Part shown: positions 1 to 6,986 of the stretch, one piece after another
Layout: each line of letters opens with the position of its first letter
How positions within the stretch are numbered: position 1 is the stretch's first letter
Assembly (NCBI GenBank): GCA_000431015.1
Contig: HF986075.1
Location: 4,549-18,349, forward strand
Source of the DNA: Alistipes sp. CAG:514
GTDB taxonomy: Bacteria > Bacteroidota > Bacteroidia > Bacteroidales > UBA932
Direction: 5' to 3'
DNA: 13,801 bases
The notes under the pieces: generated by a model
Told to the model about the DNA's origin: nothing
Seen by the model: the letters and a program-made list of their open reading frames with translations, nothing else
The model's database searches: none
Position numbers and translations under genes: made by a program

Positions 1-48
1 GAGGGAAAGAGGATGACGATGATGATCGCACCTATCAAGAAAAAGTAA
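1..48 (+). CDS. infC: Translation initiation factor IF-3, C-terminal end only (partial)
   Basis: The first 15 codons of the window read through to a TAA stop at 46-48. The peptide ends in EGKRMTMMIAPIKKK, which matches the lysine-rich C-terminal tail of IF-3, the factor that binds the 30S subunit and checks the start codon. Position just upstream of rpmI and rplT is the usual IF3-L35-L20 order and supports the call. The rest of the gene lies outside the window. With so few residues visible, the call leans on synteny as much as on sequence. Confidence 0.8.
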   Translation, partial: EGKRMTMMIAPIKKK

Positions 49-94
49 TCCGCCGGGAGCGGAGAACATTATTAACGTTTAATTTATCAAAACA

Positions 95-289
95 ATGGCA
101 AAGCTTAAGACCAACTCCGGTGCCAAAAAGCGTTTCGCGCTTACCGGATCGGGAAAAATCAAGAGGAAGCACGCTTACCACAGCCACATCCTCACCAAGA
201 AGACCAAGAAGCGTAAGAGAAATCTTGATCACTTCACTATCCTCCACAAGGATGACGTGAAGAGAGTAAAAGAGCTTCTGGTCCTGTAA
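95..289 (+). CDS. rpmI: 50S ribosomal protein L35 (bL35)
   Basis: A 64-residue, very basic protein opening MAKLKTNSGAKKRF and containing the SGKIKRKHAYHSHIL segment typical of bL35, a component of the large ribosomal subunit. The length matches the family (about 64-66). It starts 46 bases after the infC stop and is followed 79 bases later by rplT, so it is the middle gene of the conserved IF3-L35-L20 operon. No Shine-Dalgarno motif precedes the ATG; the upstream bases are A/T-rich (atttatcaaaaca), as is usual in Bacteroidetes. Nothing odd in the protein. Confidence 0.97.
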   Translation: MAKLKTNSGAKKRFALTGSGKIKRKHAYHSHILTKKTKKRKRNLDHFTILHKDDVKRVKELLVL

Positions 290-313
290 GTTTTTTTATG
301 TTTAACTTGGAAC

Positions 314-348
314 GCAGTAGAAAAGCATCGCCCCGTGGCGGTCACTGC
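314..348 (+). promoter_or_regulatory. Folded RNA element between rpmI and rplT (possible L20 autoregulatory site)
   Basis: The 79-base gap between rpmI and rplT can fold into a two-part stem. The outer helix pairs GCAGT (314-318) with ACTGC (344-348). The inner helix pairs ATCGCC (327-332) with GGCGGT (337-342) around a CCGT loop, including one T-G pair. An asymmetric A-rich internal loop (319-326) faces a single C (343). L20 is known to repress its own operon by binding leader RNA in E. coli and B. subtilis, so a control role here is an inference from position and fold. It could equally be an RNA-processing site or chance. Confidence 0.35.
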
Positions 349-368
349 CTCCGGAAAAAGATCAATTT

Positions 369-713
369 ATGCCAAGATCAGTAAATTCAGTAGCCTCAAG
401 GGCTCGCCGCAAGAAGATTCTTAAGAGAACCCGCGGTAATTTCCTCTCCAGAAAGAATGTCTGGACCGTAGCGAAGAACACCTACGAGAAAGGTCTCACC
501 TACGCCTATCGTGACCGTAAGGCCAAGAAGCGTACATTCCGCGCTCTCTGGATCCAGAGAATCAATGCCGCTGCCCGTCAGTACGGCATCTCCTACTCTC
601 AGTTCATGGGCAAGCTCGCCAAGCAGAACATCGGTCTCAACCGCAAGGTTCTCGCCGACCTCGCCATGAACAACCCGCAGGCGTTCGAAGCAATCGTCAA
701 TTCTGTTAAATAG
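369..713 (+). CDS. rplT: 50S ribosomal protein L20 (bL20)
   Basis: A 114-residue basic protein beginning MPRSVNSVASRARRKKILK, with the long RNA-binding N-terminal helix of bL20 and the globular C-terminal half containing LWIQRINAAARQYGISYSQF and the conserved NRKVLADLA segment. It is an early-assembly protein of the 50S subunit and in other bacteria represses its own operon. Length is close to the family norm (about 115-120). It is the third gene of the infC-rpmI-rplT unit. The reading frame ends with three consecutive in-frame stops (TAG TAA TAG, 711-719); lepB follows in the same frame 15 bases after the first stop. Confidence 0.98.
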   Translation: MPRSVNSVASRARRKKILKRTRGNFLSRKNVWTVAKNTYEKGLTYAYRDRKAKKRTFRALWIQRINAAARQYGISYSQFMGKLAKQNIGLNRKVLADLAMNNPQAFEAIVNSVK

Positions 714-728
714 TAATAGTTTCTGAAA

Positions 729-2075
729 GTGAGCTTGGGGGAAACATACCACAACAAATGGGTAAGGATGGGCTTCTGGTCCGTTCTCTATCTGCTGTGG
801 GTGATCTGGCTCGGGAATTATTGGTGGCTTCTCGGACTTGCAGTCATCTTTGACCATCACATCACCCACAAGGTGAAGTGGATGTTCTGGAAGAAGGAGT
901 ACAAGGAAGGGGAGAAACGCAATGTGTGGCTGGATTGGCTTGACGCCATCATCTTCGCCGTCGTTGTCGTGACGTTCATCAACATATTCTTTTTCCAGGC
1001 CTTCAAGATTCCTTCATCCTCGATGGAGAGCTCTCTCTTTACGGGAGACCACCTCTTCGTCAGCAAAGTGGCTTTCGGCCCGAAGGTGCCTCAGACTCCG
1101 CTCTCGATCCCTTTCACGCACAATGTAATCTTCGGTAAGGAGTCCTACTCGACTCTCATCCAGAATGACTACCGCCGTCTGAAAGGATTCCGGAACGTCA
1201 GAAGAGGTGACTATGTGGTGTTCAATTTTCCTGACGGTGACACGGTTCTGTCCCGTTTCCCGTCCGAGGATTACTACACTTGGGTCAGAAAGGCCGGCAG
1301 GGACTTCGCCATCGCCAACGGCGGTCCGCTCAAGGTCCGTCCGGTTGACAAGAAGGATCATTATGTCAAGAGATGCGTCGCCGTTCCGGGCGACTCACTC
1401 TCGGTCATCGACGGTCTTGTCTATGTCAACGGCCAGCGGCAGGAAGTCTATCCGGGAATCCAGCTTTCCTACACGGTTGTCACGACAGGCGGAAAGATCA
1501 ACTCAAGAACCCTTGAGAACATGGGCCTCAATCTTGGGGAACTTTATTTCGATGGGAGTCTGCCGGGTTATCCGGCCATGCCTCTGACCCAGAGCATGCT
1601 TGAGGAGGTCGGCCAGATCAAGTCTGTTGTCAGCGTGGAACCGAATCTGGATGTCTATCCTCCGGATTTCCCTGACTCTTATCTCAGCCTTTTCCCATTC
1701 TCGGAAAGTTTCAGATGGACCCGTGACTATTACGGTCCTCTCTGGATCCCACAGAAGGGAGCCACGGTTGACCTTACTTCCGATAATCTTCCGCTCTATG
1801 AGAGGATAATCTCGGTCTATGAGGGACACGACCTGAAGGCTGGCGCTGACGGAAGGATATTCATTGACGGGAAGGAGACGACGAGCTACACTTTTGGAAT
1901 GGACTATTATTTTATGATGGGGGACAACAGGCACAATTCCCTGGACTCAAGATACTGGGGTTTTGTCCCGGAGGATCACATCGTCGGAAGGCCGGCTTTG
2001 ATCTGGCTGTCCACCGATGCCTCGCGGAAGTTCCCGAATAATATCCGGTGGCGCAGATTCTTCAAATTTGTCTGA
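729..2075 (+). CDS. lepB: Signal peptidase I (long Bacteroidetes form)
   Basis: A membrane-bound serine-lysine protease that removes signal peptides from exported proteins. Two hydrophobic segments are visible (about residues 15-40 and 72-90). The catalytic serine is probably S98 in IPSSSMESSL and the general-base lysine K214 in HYVKRCVAVPGDS. Box E is GDNRHNSLDSRYWGFVPE at 398-415. The 448 residues exceed the roughly 320 of E. coli LepB; much of the excess lies between K214 and box E (about 235-390). The start is taken as GTG 729 because NKWVRMGF at residues 9-16 resembles the N-termini of Bacteroides homologues as I recall them; ATG 768 is the alternative but would discard that segment. It lies 15 bases downstream of rplT and may be cotranscribed with it. 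Confidence 0.95.
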   Translation: MSLGETYHNKWVRMGFWSVLYLLWVIWLGNYWWLLGLAVIFDHHITHKVKWMFWKKEYKEGEKRNVWLDWLDAIIFAVVVVTFINIFFFQAFKIPSSSMESSLFTGDHLFVSKVAFGPKVPQTPLSIPFTHNVIFGKESYSTLIQNDYRRLKGFRNVRRGDYVVFNFPDGDTVLSRFPSEDYYTWVRKAGRDFAIANGGPLKVRPVDKKDHYVKRCVAVPGDSLSVIDGLVYVNGQRQEVYPGIQLSYTVVTTGGKINSRTLENMGLNLGELYFDGSLPGYPAMPLTQSMLEEVGQIKSVVSVEPNLDVYPPDFPDSYLSLFPFSESFRWTRDYYGPLWIPQKGATVDLTSDNLPLYERIISVYEGHDLKAGADGRIFIDGKETTSYTFGMDYYFMMGDNRHNSLDSRYWGFVPEDHIVGRPALIWLSTDASRKFPNNIRWRRFFKFV

Positions 2076-2079
2076 TTTT

Positions 2080-2111
2080 CTTGCAATTCTGAAAATTTAG
2101 AGCGAAATTTG
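2080..2111 (+). promoter_or_regulatory. Candidate Bacteroidetes promoter for rpmB operon
   Basis: CTTG (2080-2083) followed after 20 bases by GAAATTTG (2104-2111) resembles the Bacteroidetes TTTG / TAnnTTTG promoter, with imperfect matches in both boxes. Transcription would start near 2118, leaving a short leader before the rpmB ATG at 2155. The -7 box departs from TA at its first two positions, so this is a weaker candidate than the ones before ftsY, the lipoprotein gene and the tRNA. Confidence 0.35.
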
Positions 2112-2125
2112 CAGCCCCGCAATTT
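2105..2125 (+). terminator. Weak A/T-rich hairpin after lepB (possible terminator)
   Basis: AAATTTGC (2105-2112) can pair with GCAATTT (2119-2125) with one bulged T, around an AGCCCC loop, and is followed by ATTTTG. It lies 30 bases after the lepB stop and could end the rplT-lepB transcript. The stem is short and A/T-rich, and it overlaps the candidate rpmB promoter, so the role is uncertain. Confidence 0.22.
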
Positions 2126-2154
2126 ATTTTGAATCAATAAAAAAGTAAAATATT

Positions 2155-2397
2155 ATGGCAAAAGTTTGTCAAATCACAGGACGAAAGAGAATGATCGGCA
2201 ACAATGTCGCTCACTCAAAGCTTCGCACCAAGCGCGAGTTCGCCCTCAACCTCAAGACCAAGAAGTTCTGGTCAGAGGCTGAGCAGAGGTTCATCACACT
2301 TAAGGTTTCCTGCAAAGGAATGAGAACTATCGAGAAGAAAGGTCTTGACGCAGCTCTTAGAGAGGCTCAGGCTAAAGGATATGTCGACCTTGTTTAA
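2155..2397 (+). CDS. rpmB: 50S ribosomal protein L28 (bL28)
   Basis: An 80-residue basic protein opening MAKVCQITGRKRMIGNNVAH, the hallmark N-terminus of bL28, followed by the RTKREFALNLKTKKFW segment. It belongs to the large ribosomal subunit. Only one cysteine of the zinc-binding pairs found in some L28 proteins is present (C5), plus C53, so this appears to be the zinc-independent type. It heads a three-gene unit with rpmG and the DUF4295 gene. The ATG is preceded by an A-rich stretch (aaaaaagtaaaatatt) and no Shine-Dalgarno motif. Confidence 0.98.
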   Translation: MAKVCQITGRKRMIGNNVAHSKLRTKREFALNLKTKKFWSEAEQRFITLKVSCKGMRTIEKKGLDAALREAQAKGYVDLV

Positions 2398-2410
2398 AAT
2401 CTATTGAGTT

Positions 2411-2599
2411 ATGGCAAAGAAAGCAAAAGGAAACAGGGTGCAGGTCATCCTCGAATGCACTGAGCAGAAAGCAAGCGGTGTGCCGGGAATCTCAAGGTAC
2501 ATCACAACCAAGAACAAGAAGAACACTCCTGAGCGTATCGAGCGTAAGAAGTACAATCCTTACCTCCACAAGGTGACTGTTCATCGTGAAATCAAGTAA
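2411..2599 (+). CDS. rpmG: 50S ribosomal protein L33 (bL33)
   Basis: A 62-residue basic protein with the L33 signature VILECTEQKASGVPGISRYI, followed by TTKNKKNTPERIERKKYNP. It is a small zinc-ribbon-like protein of the 50S subunit near the E site. Only C15 is present where zinc-binding forms carry two CxxC pairs, so it is the zinc-free form, like its neighbour L28. It starts 13 bases after the rpmB stop and is followed 17 bases later by the DUF4295 gene. The order rpmB-rpmG-DUF4295 is characteristic of Bacteroidetes. Confidence 0.98.
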   Translation: MAKKAKGNRVQVILECTEQKASGVPGISRYITTKNKKNTPERIERKKYNPYLHKVTVHREIK

Positions 2600-2616
2600 A
2601 TTTGGAGATATAGACT

Positions 2617-2778
2617 ATGGCAAAGAAAGCAGTCGCTACATTCGCCGCCAAGGCTGGCGCAAAGAGCATGGTGAAATGCATCCGTATGGACAAGTCACCG
2701 AAGACCGGAGCTTACATCTTCACTGAGCTTCTCGTCGAGGCTGACAAGACCAAGGAATTCTTCGCGGACAAGAAGTAA
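2617..2778 (+). CDS. DUF4295 small basic protein (Bacteroidetes-specific, probable ribosomal protein)
   Basis: A 53-codon reading frame runs from ATG 2617 to TAA 2776-2778. The peptide opens MAKKAVATFAAKAGAKSMVK and ends in FFADKK, and is lysine-rich throughout. It matches what I know of DUF4295, a family found next to rpmB and rpmG in Bacteroidetes. My recollection is that the Flavobacterium ribosome structure contains a phylum-specific large-subunit protein, named bL38, that corresponds to this family; I cannot check that here. The opening MAKKA repeats that of rpmG. Spacing of 17 bases from rpmG and the terminator right after it make it the last gene of the ribosomal unit. Because it is so short it is easily missed by ORF length cut-offs. 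Confidence 0.92.
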   Translation: MAKKAVATFAAKAGAKSMVKCIRMDKSPKTGAYIFTELLVEADKTKEFFADKK

Positions 2779-2799
2779 TCTTCCGTGAATATGATAGCG

Positions 2800-2831
2800 A
2801 AGGCGCAGGCGGATTCCGTCTGCGCCTTTTT
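2800..2831 (+). terminator. Strong rho-independent terminator after rpmB-rpmG-DUF4295
   Basis: AAGGCGCAGGCGG (2800-2812) pairs with CCGTCTGCGCCTT (2816-2828) over 13 positions, with a single G-T pair, around a three-base ATT loop. A run of five T follows or overlaps the 3' arm (2827-2831). It lies 21 bases after the DUF4295 stop and separates the ribosomal unit from the ftsY promoter. Confidence 0.93.
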
Positions 2832-2849
2832 CGGCAATGTCGAAATAAA

Positions 2850-2881
2850 TTTCACATTGCGCTCGGTTTTCACTAAATTTG
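2850..2881 (+). promoter_or_regulatory. Bacteroidetes promoter for ftsY
   Basis: TTTC (2850-2853), a 20-base spacer and TAAATTTG (2874-2881), a full match to TAnnTTTG. Transcription would start around 2887, about 15 bases before the ftsY ATG. It sits immediately downstream of the preceding terminator, which fits a new transcription unit. Confidence 0.7.
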
Positions 2882-2902
2882 TAAGTTATAATTTGGAACG
2901 TT

Positions 2903-3835
2903 ATGGGATTGTTTGACAGAGGAGTCAAGAAGACTAAGGAGGGCTTCTTTCAGAGGCTTTCACGGTCGATAATCGGCAAGTCCAAGGTCGATGACAGTGT
3001 CCTGGATGCCATCGAGGAGGCTTTGGTGGCCTCAGACATGGGTGTGGACACCACGCTCAAGATCGTTGACAGCCTGGAGGAAAGGGTCGGCAGGGACAAG
3101 TACATGTCCTTTGACGAGCTTGTGGGCATGCTCCGAGACGAGATTGGCACTCTTTTGGATGTCGATGGCGAGGAGTCGCCGCAGGAACCGTTTGACCTGA
3201 CCAGGAAGCCCCTCGTGGTGATGGTCGTAGGCGTGAACGGTGTCGGCAAGACCACGACGATCGGAAAACTGGCCGCCCGCTACAAGGCCATGGGCAAGAA
3301 GGTGATGATCGGAGCCGCCGACACATTCAGGGCGGCGGCCGTGGACCAGCTTCAGATCTGGGCCGACAGGGCTGATGTCGAGATTGTTAAGCAGGGGATG
3401 GGGGCAGATCCCGCCTCCGTGGCTTTTGACACAGTCTCGTCTGCGGTCGCAAAGGGCGCTGATGTCGTGCTGATCGACACCGCCGGAAGACTCCACAACA
3501 GGATCGACCTGATGAACGAGCTGACGAAAATCCGTAACGTCATGCGGAAAGTCATCCCTGATGCGCCGCACGAGGTGCTCCTCGTACTGGACGCATCGAC
3601 CGGCCAGAACGCCTACCAGCAGGCCAAGGAATTCTCCAGGGCCACGGACATCACCTCATTGGCGATCACCAAGCTGGACGGTACGGCAAAGGGCGGAGTG
3701 GTCATCGGCATCGTTGACCAGCTGAAGGTTCCGGTCAAGTTCATCGGGATCGGAGAGGGCATCGACGACCTCAAGGTGTTTGACAAGAAGGAGTTCGTCA
3801 ATTCGTTGTTCTCCAGAGAAGACATTGAGAAATAA
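2903..3835 (+). CDS. ftsY: Signal recognition particle receptor FtsY
   Basis: The SRP-receptor GTPase that docks ribosome-SRP complexes at the inner membrane. The 310 residues show a short N-terminal helix (MGLFDRGVKKTKEGFFQRLS), the NG four-helix N domain (about 20-95) and the G domain: P-loop GVNGVGKT 110-117, DTFRAAA 140-146, DTAGR 192-196, TKLDG 256-260 and the closing GIGEGIDDL 282-290. The long acidic A domain of E. coli FtsY is missing, which is normal in many bacteria. It has its own promoter after the ribosomal terminator and leads a same-strand run, with pheT 12 bases downstream. Confidence 0.98.
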   Translation: MGLFDRGVKKTKEGFFQRLSRSIIGKSKVDDSVLDAIEEALVASDMGVDTTLKIVDSLEERVGRDKYMSFDELVGMLRDEIGTLLDVDGEESPQEPFDLTRKPLVVMVVGVNGVGKTTTIGKLAARYKAMGKKVMIGAADTFRAAAVDQLQIWADRADVEIVKQGMGADPASVAFDTVSSAVAKGADVVLIDTAGRLHNRIDLMNELTKIRNVMRKVIPDAPHEVLLVLDASTGQNAYQQAKEFSRATDITSLAITKLDGTAKGGVVIGIVDQLKVPVKFIGIGEGIDDLKVFDKKEFVNSLFSREDIEK

Positions 3836-3847
3836 TACATTACAGAT

Positions 3848-6289
3848 ATGAAGCTTTCTTACAATTGGCTTAAGGATTATCTTGAATCCGACCTTACCCC
3901 GCAGCAGATAGCGGATGCCATGACGGCGATAGGAATAGAGGTTGACGGTGTCGATGAGCAGGAGGAGATTCCTGGTGGACTCGCCGGCGTTGTGGTCGCG
4001 GAAGTGCTTGAGTGCGAGGCGCATCCTGATTCTGACCATCTTCACATCACGAAGGTGGATGACGGGACGGGCGAGCCTCTTACCGTTGTTTGCGGCGCGC
4101 CTAACGTGGCCGCCGGACAGAAGGTTCTCTTCGCGAGGATCGGAGCCGTGCTGCCTGGCGACTTCAAGATCAAGAAATCCAAGATCCGCGGTGTGGAGTC
4201 ATTCGGAATGATCTGCGCCGAGGACGAACTCGGAATCGGCAACGATCACGCTGGCATCAAGGTTCTCCCTGCCGACGCCCCTGTCGGGACATCGGCCAAA
4301 GACTACCTCCACCTCAAGACGGAGGCCGTCATTGAATATGAGATCACAGCCAACAGGGTTGACGCGGCCTCGCACATCGGTGTGGCCCGCGACCTCTATG
4401 CCTGGATGACGCTCAATAATATTCCTTGCTCATTCAAGTACCCTTCCGTGGAGGCTTGGAAGCCGGGAGATGGGAAGGGTATTCCGGTCGAGGTTCAGGA
4501 TGCGGCAGCCGCTCCGCGCTATTGCGGGATCACCATCAAGGGCGTGAAGGTCGGTCCGTCGCCGGAATGGCTTCAGAAGAAATTGATGTCGATCGGCCTC
4601 AAACCTATTGACAATGTGGTCGATGTGTCCAATTTCATCCTTTTTGAGCTTGGCCAGCCGCTGCACACCTTCGATGCCGACAGGATTGCCGGCGGCAAGG
4701 TGATCGTCAGAAGGGCCGCCGAGGGGGAGAGGATCGTGACGCTTGACGGCACCGAGAGAAAGCTTTCGGCGGAAGACATCGTGATCGCCAACGCTGACGG
4801 CCCGATGTGCATAGCGGGAGTGTTCGGCGGCATCGATTCCGGCGTTAAGGCCGAGACAGTAAATGTCTTTGTCGAGAGCGCCTATTTTGATCCGGGCTCA
4901 ATCCGCAAGACCTCCAAGAGACACACCCTCCAGACCGACGCCTCCTTCCGTTATGAGAGAGGAGCCGACCCAGGGATCAATGAATATGCCGCCAAGCGCG
5001 CGGCGCTTCTCATCCGGGAGGTCGCCGGCGGCGAGATTGTCGGCGGCGTCGAGGAGTTCTACCCGAACAGAATCGAGAGGAAGGTCATCGATCTTGACTA
5101 CGACCGCATCGAGAGGTTCATCGGCCAGAAGATCGGACACGACACGATTGAGAGGATACTTTCCGCCCTGGCCTACGAGTTTGTCAGCAGGCGTGAGGGT
5201 GGAGCCACGGTGGCCGCTCCGACCTACATGATCGATGTCACAAGGGAGTGCGATGTCGTGGAGGAGATCCTCAGGATCTATGGCTACAACAACATCGACC
5301 TGCCGGCCCACATGAAGATGTCCGTCAACGCCACCCCGTCACCTGAGCCGGAGGCGGTCCGCAACGGAATCTCCAACTTCCTGGCCGCCAACGGCTTTGT
5401 CGAGATAATGAACAATTCCCTCACCAAGGGGGCTTACTATAAGGGACTTACCACCTATCCGGAGGAGAAGAGCGTGAACATTGTCAACCCGCTGAGCTCT
5501 GACCTGAATGTGATGAGACAAACCCTCATATTCAGCGGCCTTGAGGTTGTGGCATACAACCTGAACCGTCAGATCTCGTCGATGAAACTCTTTGAATATG
5601 GCTCCGTTTACAGCCGTAATCCTGAGATGGACGGCAAGACGCTGGCTTCTTACGAGGAGCATCCGGCCTTCTCGATGTTCGTCACCGGCACCCCTGAGAA
5701 GTCTTGGAACAGCCAGCCGGGCAAGAGCAGTTTCTTTGAGTTGAAAGGTTATGTGGATCTGCTTCTGAGACGTTTCGGCGCCAACCTCTACCAGATGGAG
5801 GCCACCGCGGCTCCCGCTGACATATTCAGTGAAGGTGTCGCCTACGCCCTGCCTGGACAGCATCTGCCGCTCGCGGTGCTTGGTACCGTCGCTCCGGCCA
5901 TCGCCAGGAAGTTCGGTGTGCGTCAGCCGGTGTTCGCGGCGGAGATCAACTGGAACACATTGTTCCAACTCGTGAAGAGGGACAAGGTCGCCTTCAAGGA
6001 GATGCCTAAGTTCCCGGAGGTCAGAAGGGATTTCGCCCTTCTGCTTGACGAGAGCGTGAGCTACGCCGACCTCTACAGGAGTTCGTTCAAGGCCGGCAAG
6101 AAACTTCTCAAGCAGGTCACCCTGTTCGATGTCTACCGTGGCGACAAGATCCCTGAGGGCAAGAAGCAGTATGCGCTCGGGTTCGTGCTTCAGGATCTTG
6201 AGAAGACCTTGACGGACGAGGATGTGGAGAGAATCATGAAGAAACTCCTGTCCACATTCCAGAACGAGTACGGAGCGACATTGAGGTAG
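3848..6289 (+). CDS. pheT: Phenylalanine-tRNA ligase beta subunit
   Basis: The beta chain of the alpha2-beta2 enzyme that charges tRNA-Phe. The 813 residues match the bacterial long form. Domains in order: N-terminal MKLSYNWLKDYL; EMAP-like tRNA-binding domain (about 42-155, with HPDSDHLHITKVD and VVCGAPN); B3/B4 editing domain (about 215-385, with NVVDVSNFILFELGQPLH); B5 domain (about 410-480, ending DVVEEILRIYGY); catalytic-core-like region; and the anticodon-binding ferredoxin fold at the C-terminus (about 720-813, beginning FPEVRRDFALLLDE). pheS is not in the window, so the two subunits are encoded apart. It begins 12 bases after ftsY and ends one base before the DUF4296 gene, so they are probably cotranscribed. 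Confidence 0.98.
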   Translation: MKLSYNWLKDYLESDLTPQQIADAMTAIGIEVDGVDEQEEIPGGLAGVVVAEVLECEAHPDSDHLHITKVDDGTGEPLTVVCGAPNVAAGQKVLFARIGAVLPGDFKIKKSKIRGVESFGMICAEDELGIGNDHAGIKVLPADAPVGTSAKDYLHLKTEAVIEYEITANRVDAASHIGVARDLYAWMTLNNIPCSFKYPSVEAWKPGDGKGIPVEVQDAAAAPRYCGITIKGVKVGPSPEWLQKKLMSIGLKPIDNVVDVSNFILFELGQPLHTFDADRIAGGKVIVRRAAEGERIVTLDGTERKLSAEDIVIANADGPMCIAGVFGGIDSGVKAETVNVFVESAYFDPGSIRKTSKRHTLQTDASFRYERGADPGINEYAAKRAALLIREVAGGEIVGGVEEFYPNRIERKVIDLDYDRIERFIGQKIGHDTIERILSALAYEFVSRREGGATVAAPTYMIDVTRECDVVEEILRIYGYNNIDLPAHMKMSVNATPSPEPEAVRNGISNFLAANGFVEIMNNSLTKGAYYKGLTTYPEEKSVNIVNPLSSDLNVMRQTLIFSGLEVVAYNLNRQISSMKLFEYGSVYSRNPEMDGKTLASYEEHPAFSMFVTGTPEKSWNSQPGKSSFFELKGYVDLLLRRFGANLYQMEATAAPADIFSEGVAYALPGQHLPLAVLGTVAPAIARKFGVRQPVFAAEINWNTLFQLVKRDKVAFKEMPKFPEVRRDFALLLDESVSYADLYRSSFKAGKKLLKQVTLFDVYRGDKIPEGKKQYALGFVLQDLEKTLTDEDVERIMKKLLSTFQNEYGATLR

Positions 6290-6290
6290 C

Positions 6291-6986
6291 ATGATGAGAA
6301 AGAAGCTCAGGATAGTCGCTGTCGCGCTGTTGTGTGTCTTTGCCTTCGGAGCCTGTGCCCGTGAGGCGAAGGTGATTCCTGCGCGCAAGATGGCGAGAAT
6401 CTATCGTGAGATGCTTTTGGCGGACCAGTGGCTCGCCGACAATCCTGAAAAGAAGACGGCCGCTGACACCACCTGGTTCTACGAACCTATCTTCGAGAAG
6501 TACGGCTACACTTTGAAAGACTATCAGAATAGTGTCGATCACTATCTGAATGATCCGAAACGGTACGCACAGATGATGGCCAAGGTGGGCGAGGGGCTCC
6601 GGAAAGAGGCCAGCGCCATCAACCAGAGGATCGGGCAGAGGGAGAGGTCGCGCTTCCTTTCGGATTCTCTTGCCAGGGCAAGGAAGAAGATACCGGTGAG
6701 GGAGTTCCAGTCTTTTGTCGAACTGTATCCGGGACGTGTGCTTTCTGACACCATCTGCTTTTCGAAGGACTCTGTGGGAGTATATTCCCCGGCACGGGTG
6801 ATACTTGACACGATGTTCCTTGGACCGGAACTGATCATCCGGGATTCCGCCGAGGTGGTTGCCAAGGTTGATTCCGCTTCTGTTTTCCGGGCAGATGACA
6901 CGCCGCGGCTCGCTCCCTTTAATCGTGCTGATGGAATAAACAAGCTCCAGTTGAGGAGCGCTGATGAATTGTTAATCAAGGAATGA
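6291..6986 (+). CDS. DUF4296 lipoprotein
   Basis: A 231-residue predicted lipoprotein of unknown function. The N-terminus has a basic start (MMRKKLR), a hydrophobic stretch and a lipobox-like FGAC, with C22 as the probable lipidated cysteine. Residues about 28-115 (VIPARKMARIYREMLLADQW through YLNDPKRYAQMM) resemble the DUF4296 domain of Bacteroidetes; the C-terminal half is not conserved in any way I recognise. It starts one base after pheT and its stop overlaps the next start as ATGA (6983-6986), so translation of the amidohydrolase is probably coupled to it. ATG 6294 is an alternative start with the same signal peptide. Confidence 0.85.
   Translation: MMRKKLRIVAVALLCVFAFGACAREAKVIPARKMARIYREMLLADQWLADNPEKKTAADTTWFYEPIFEKYGYTLKDYQNSVDHYLNDPKRYAQMMAKVGEGLRKEASAINQRIGQRERSRFLSDSLARARKKIPVREFQSFVELYPGRVLSDTICFSKDSVGVYSPARVILDTMFLGPELIIRDSAEVVAKVDSASVFRADDTPRLAPFNRADGINKLQLRSADELLIKE

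Noticed and set aside
291..297. Run of seven T after rpmI as a terminator
   Set aside because: No stable hairpin precedes it, and rplT downstream needs read-through from the same operon.
5339..6388. Long open frame (349 codons) on the minus strand
   Set aside because: It lies opposite pheT and the start of the DUF4296 gene, has no recognisable motif, and its composition reflects the third-position bias of the real genes.
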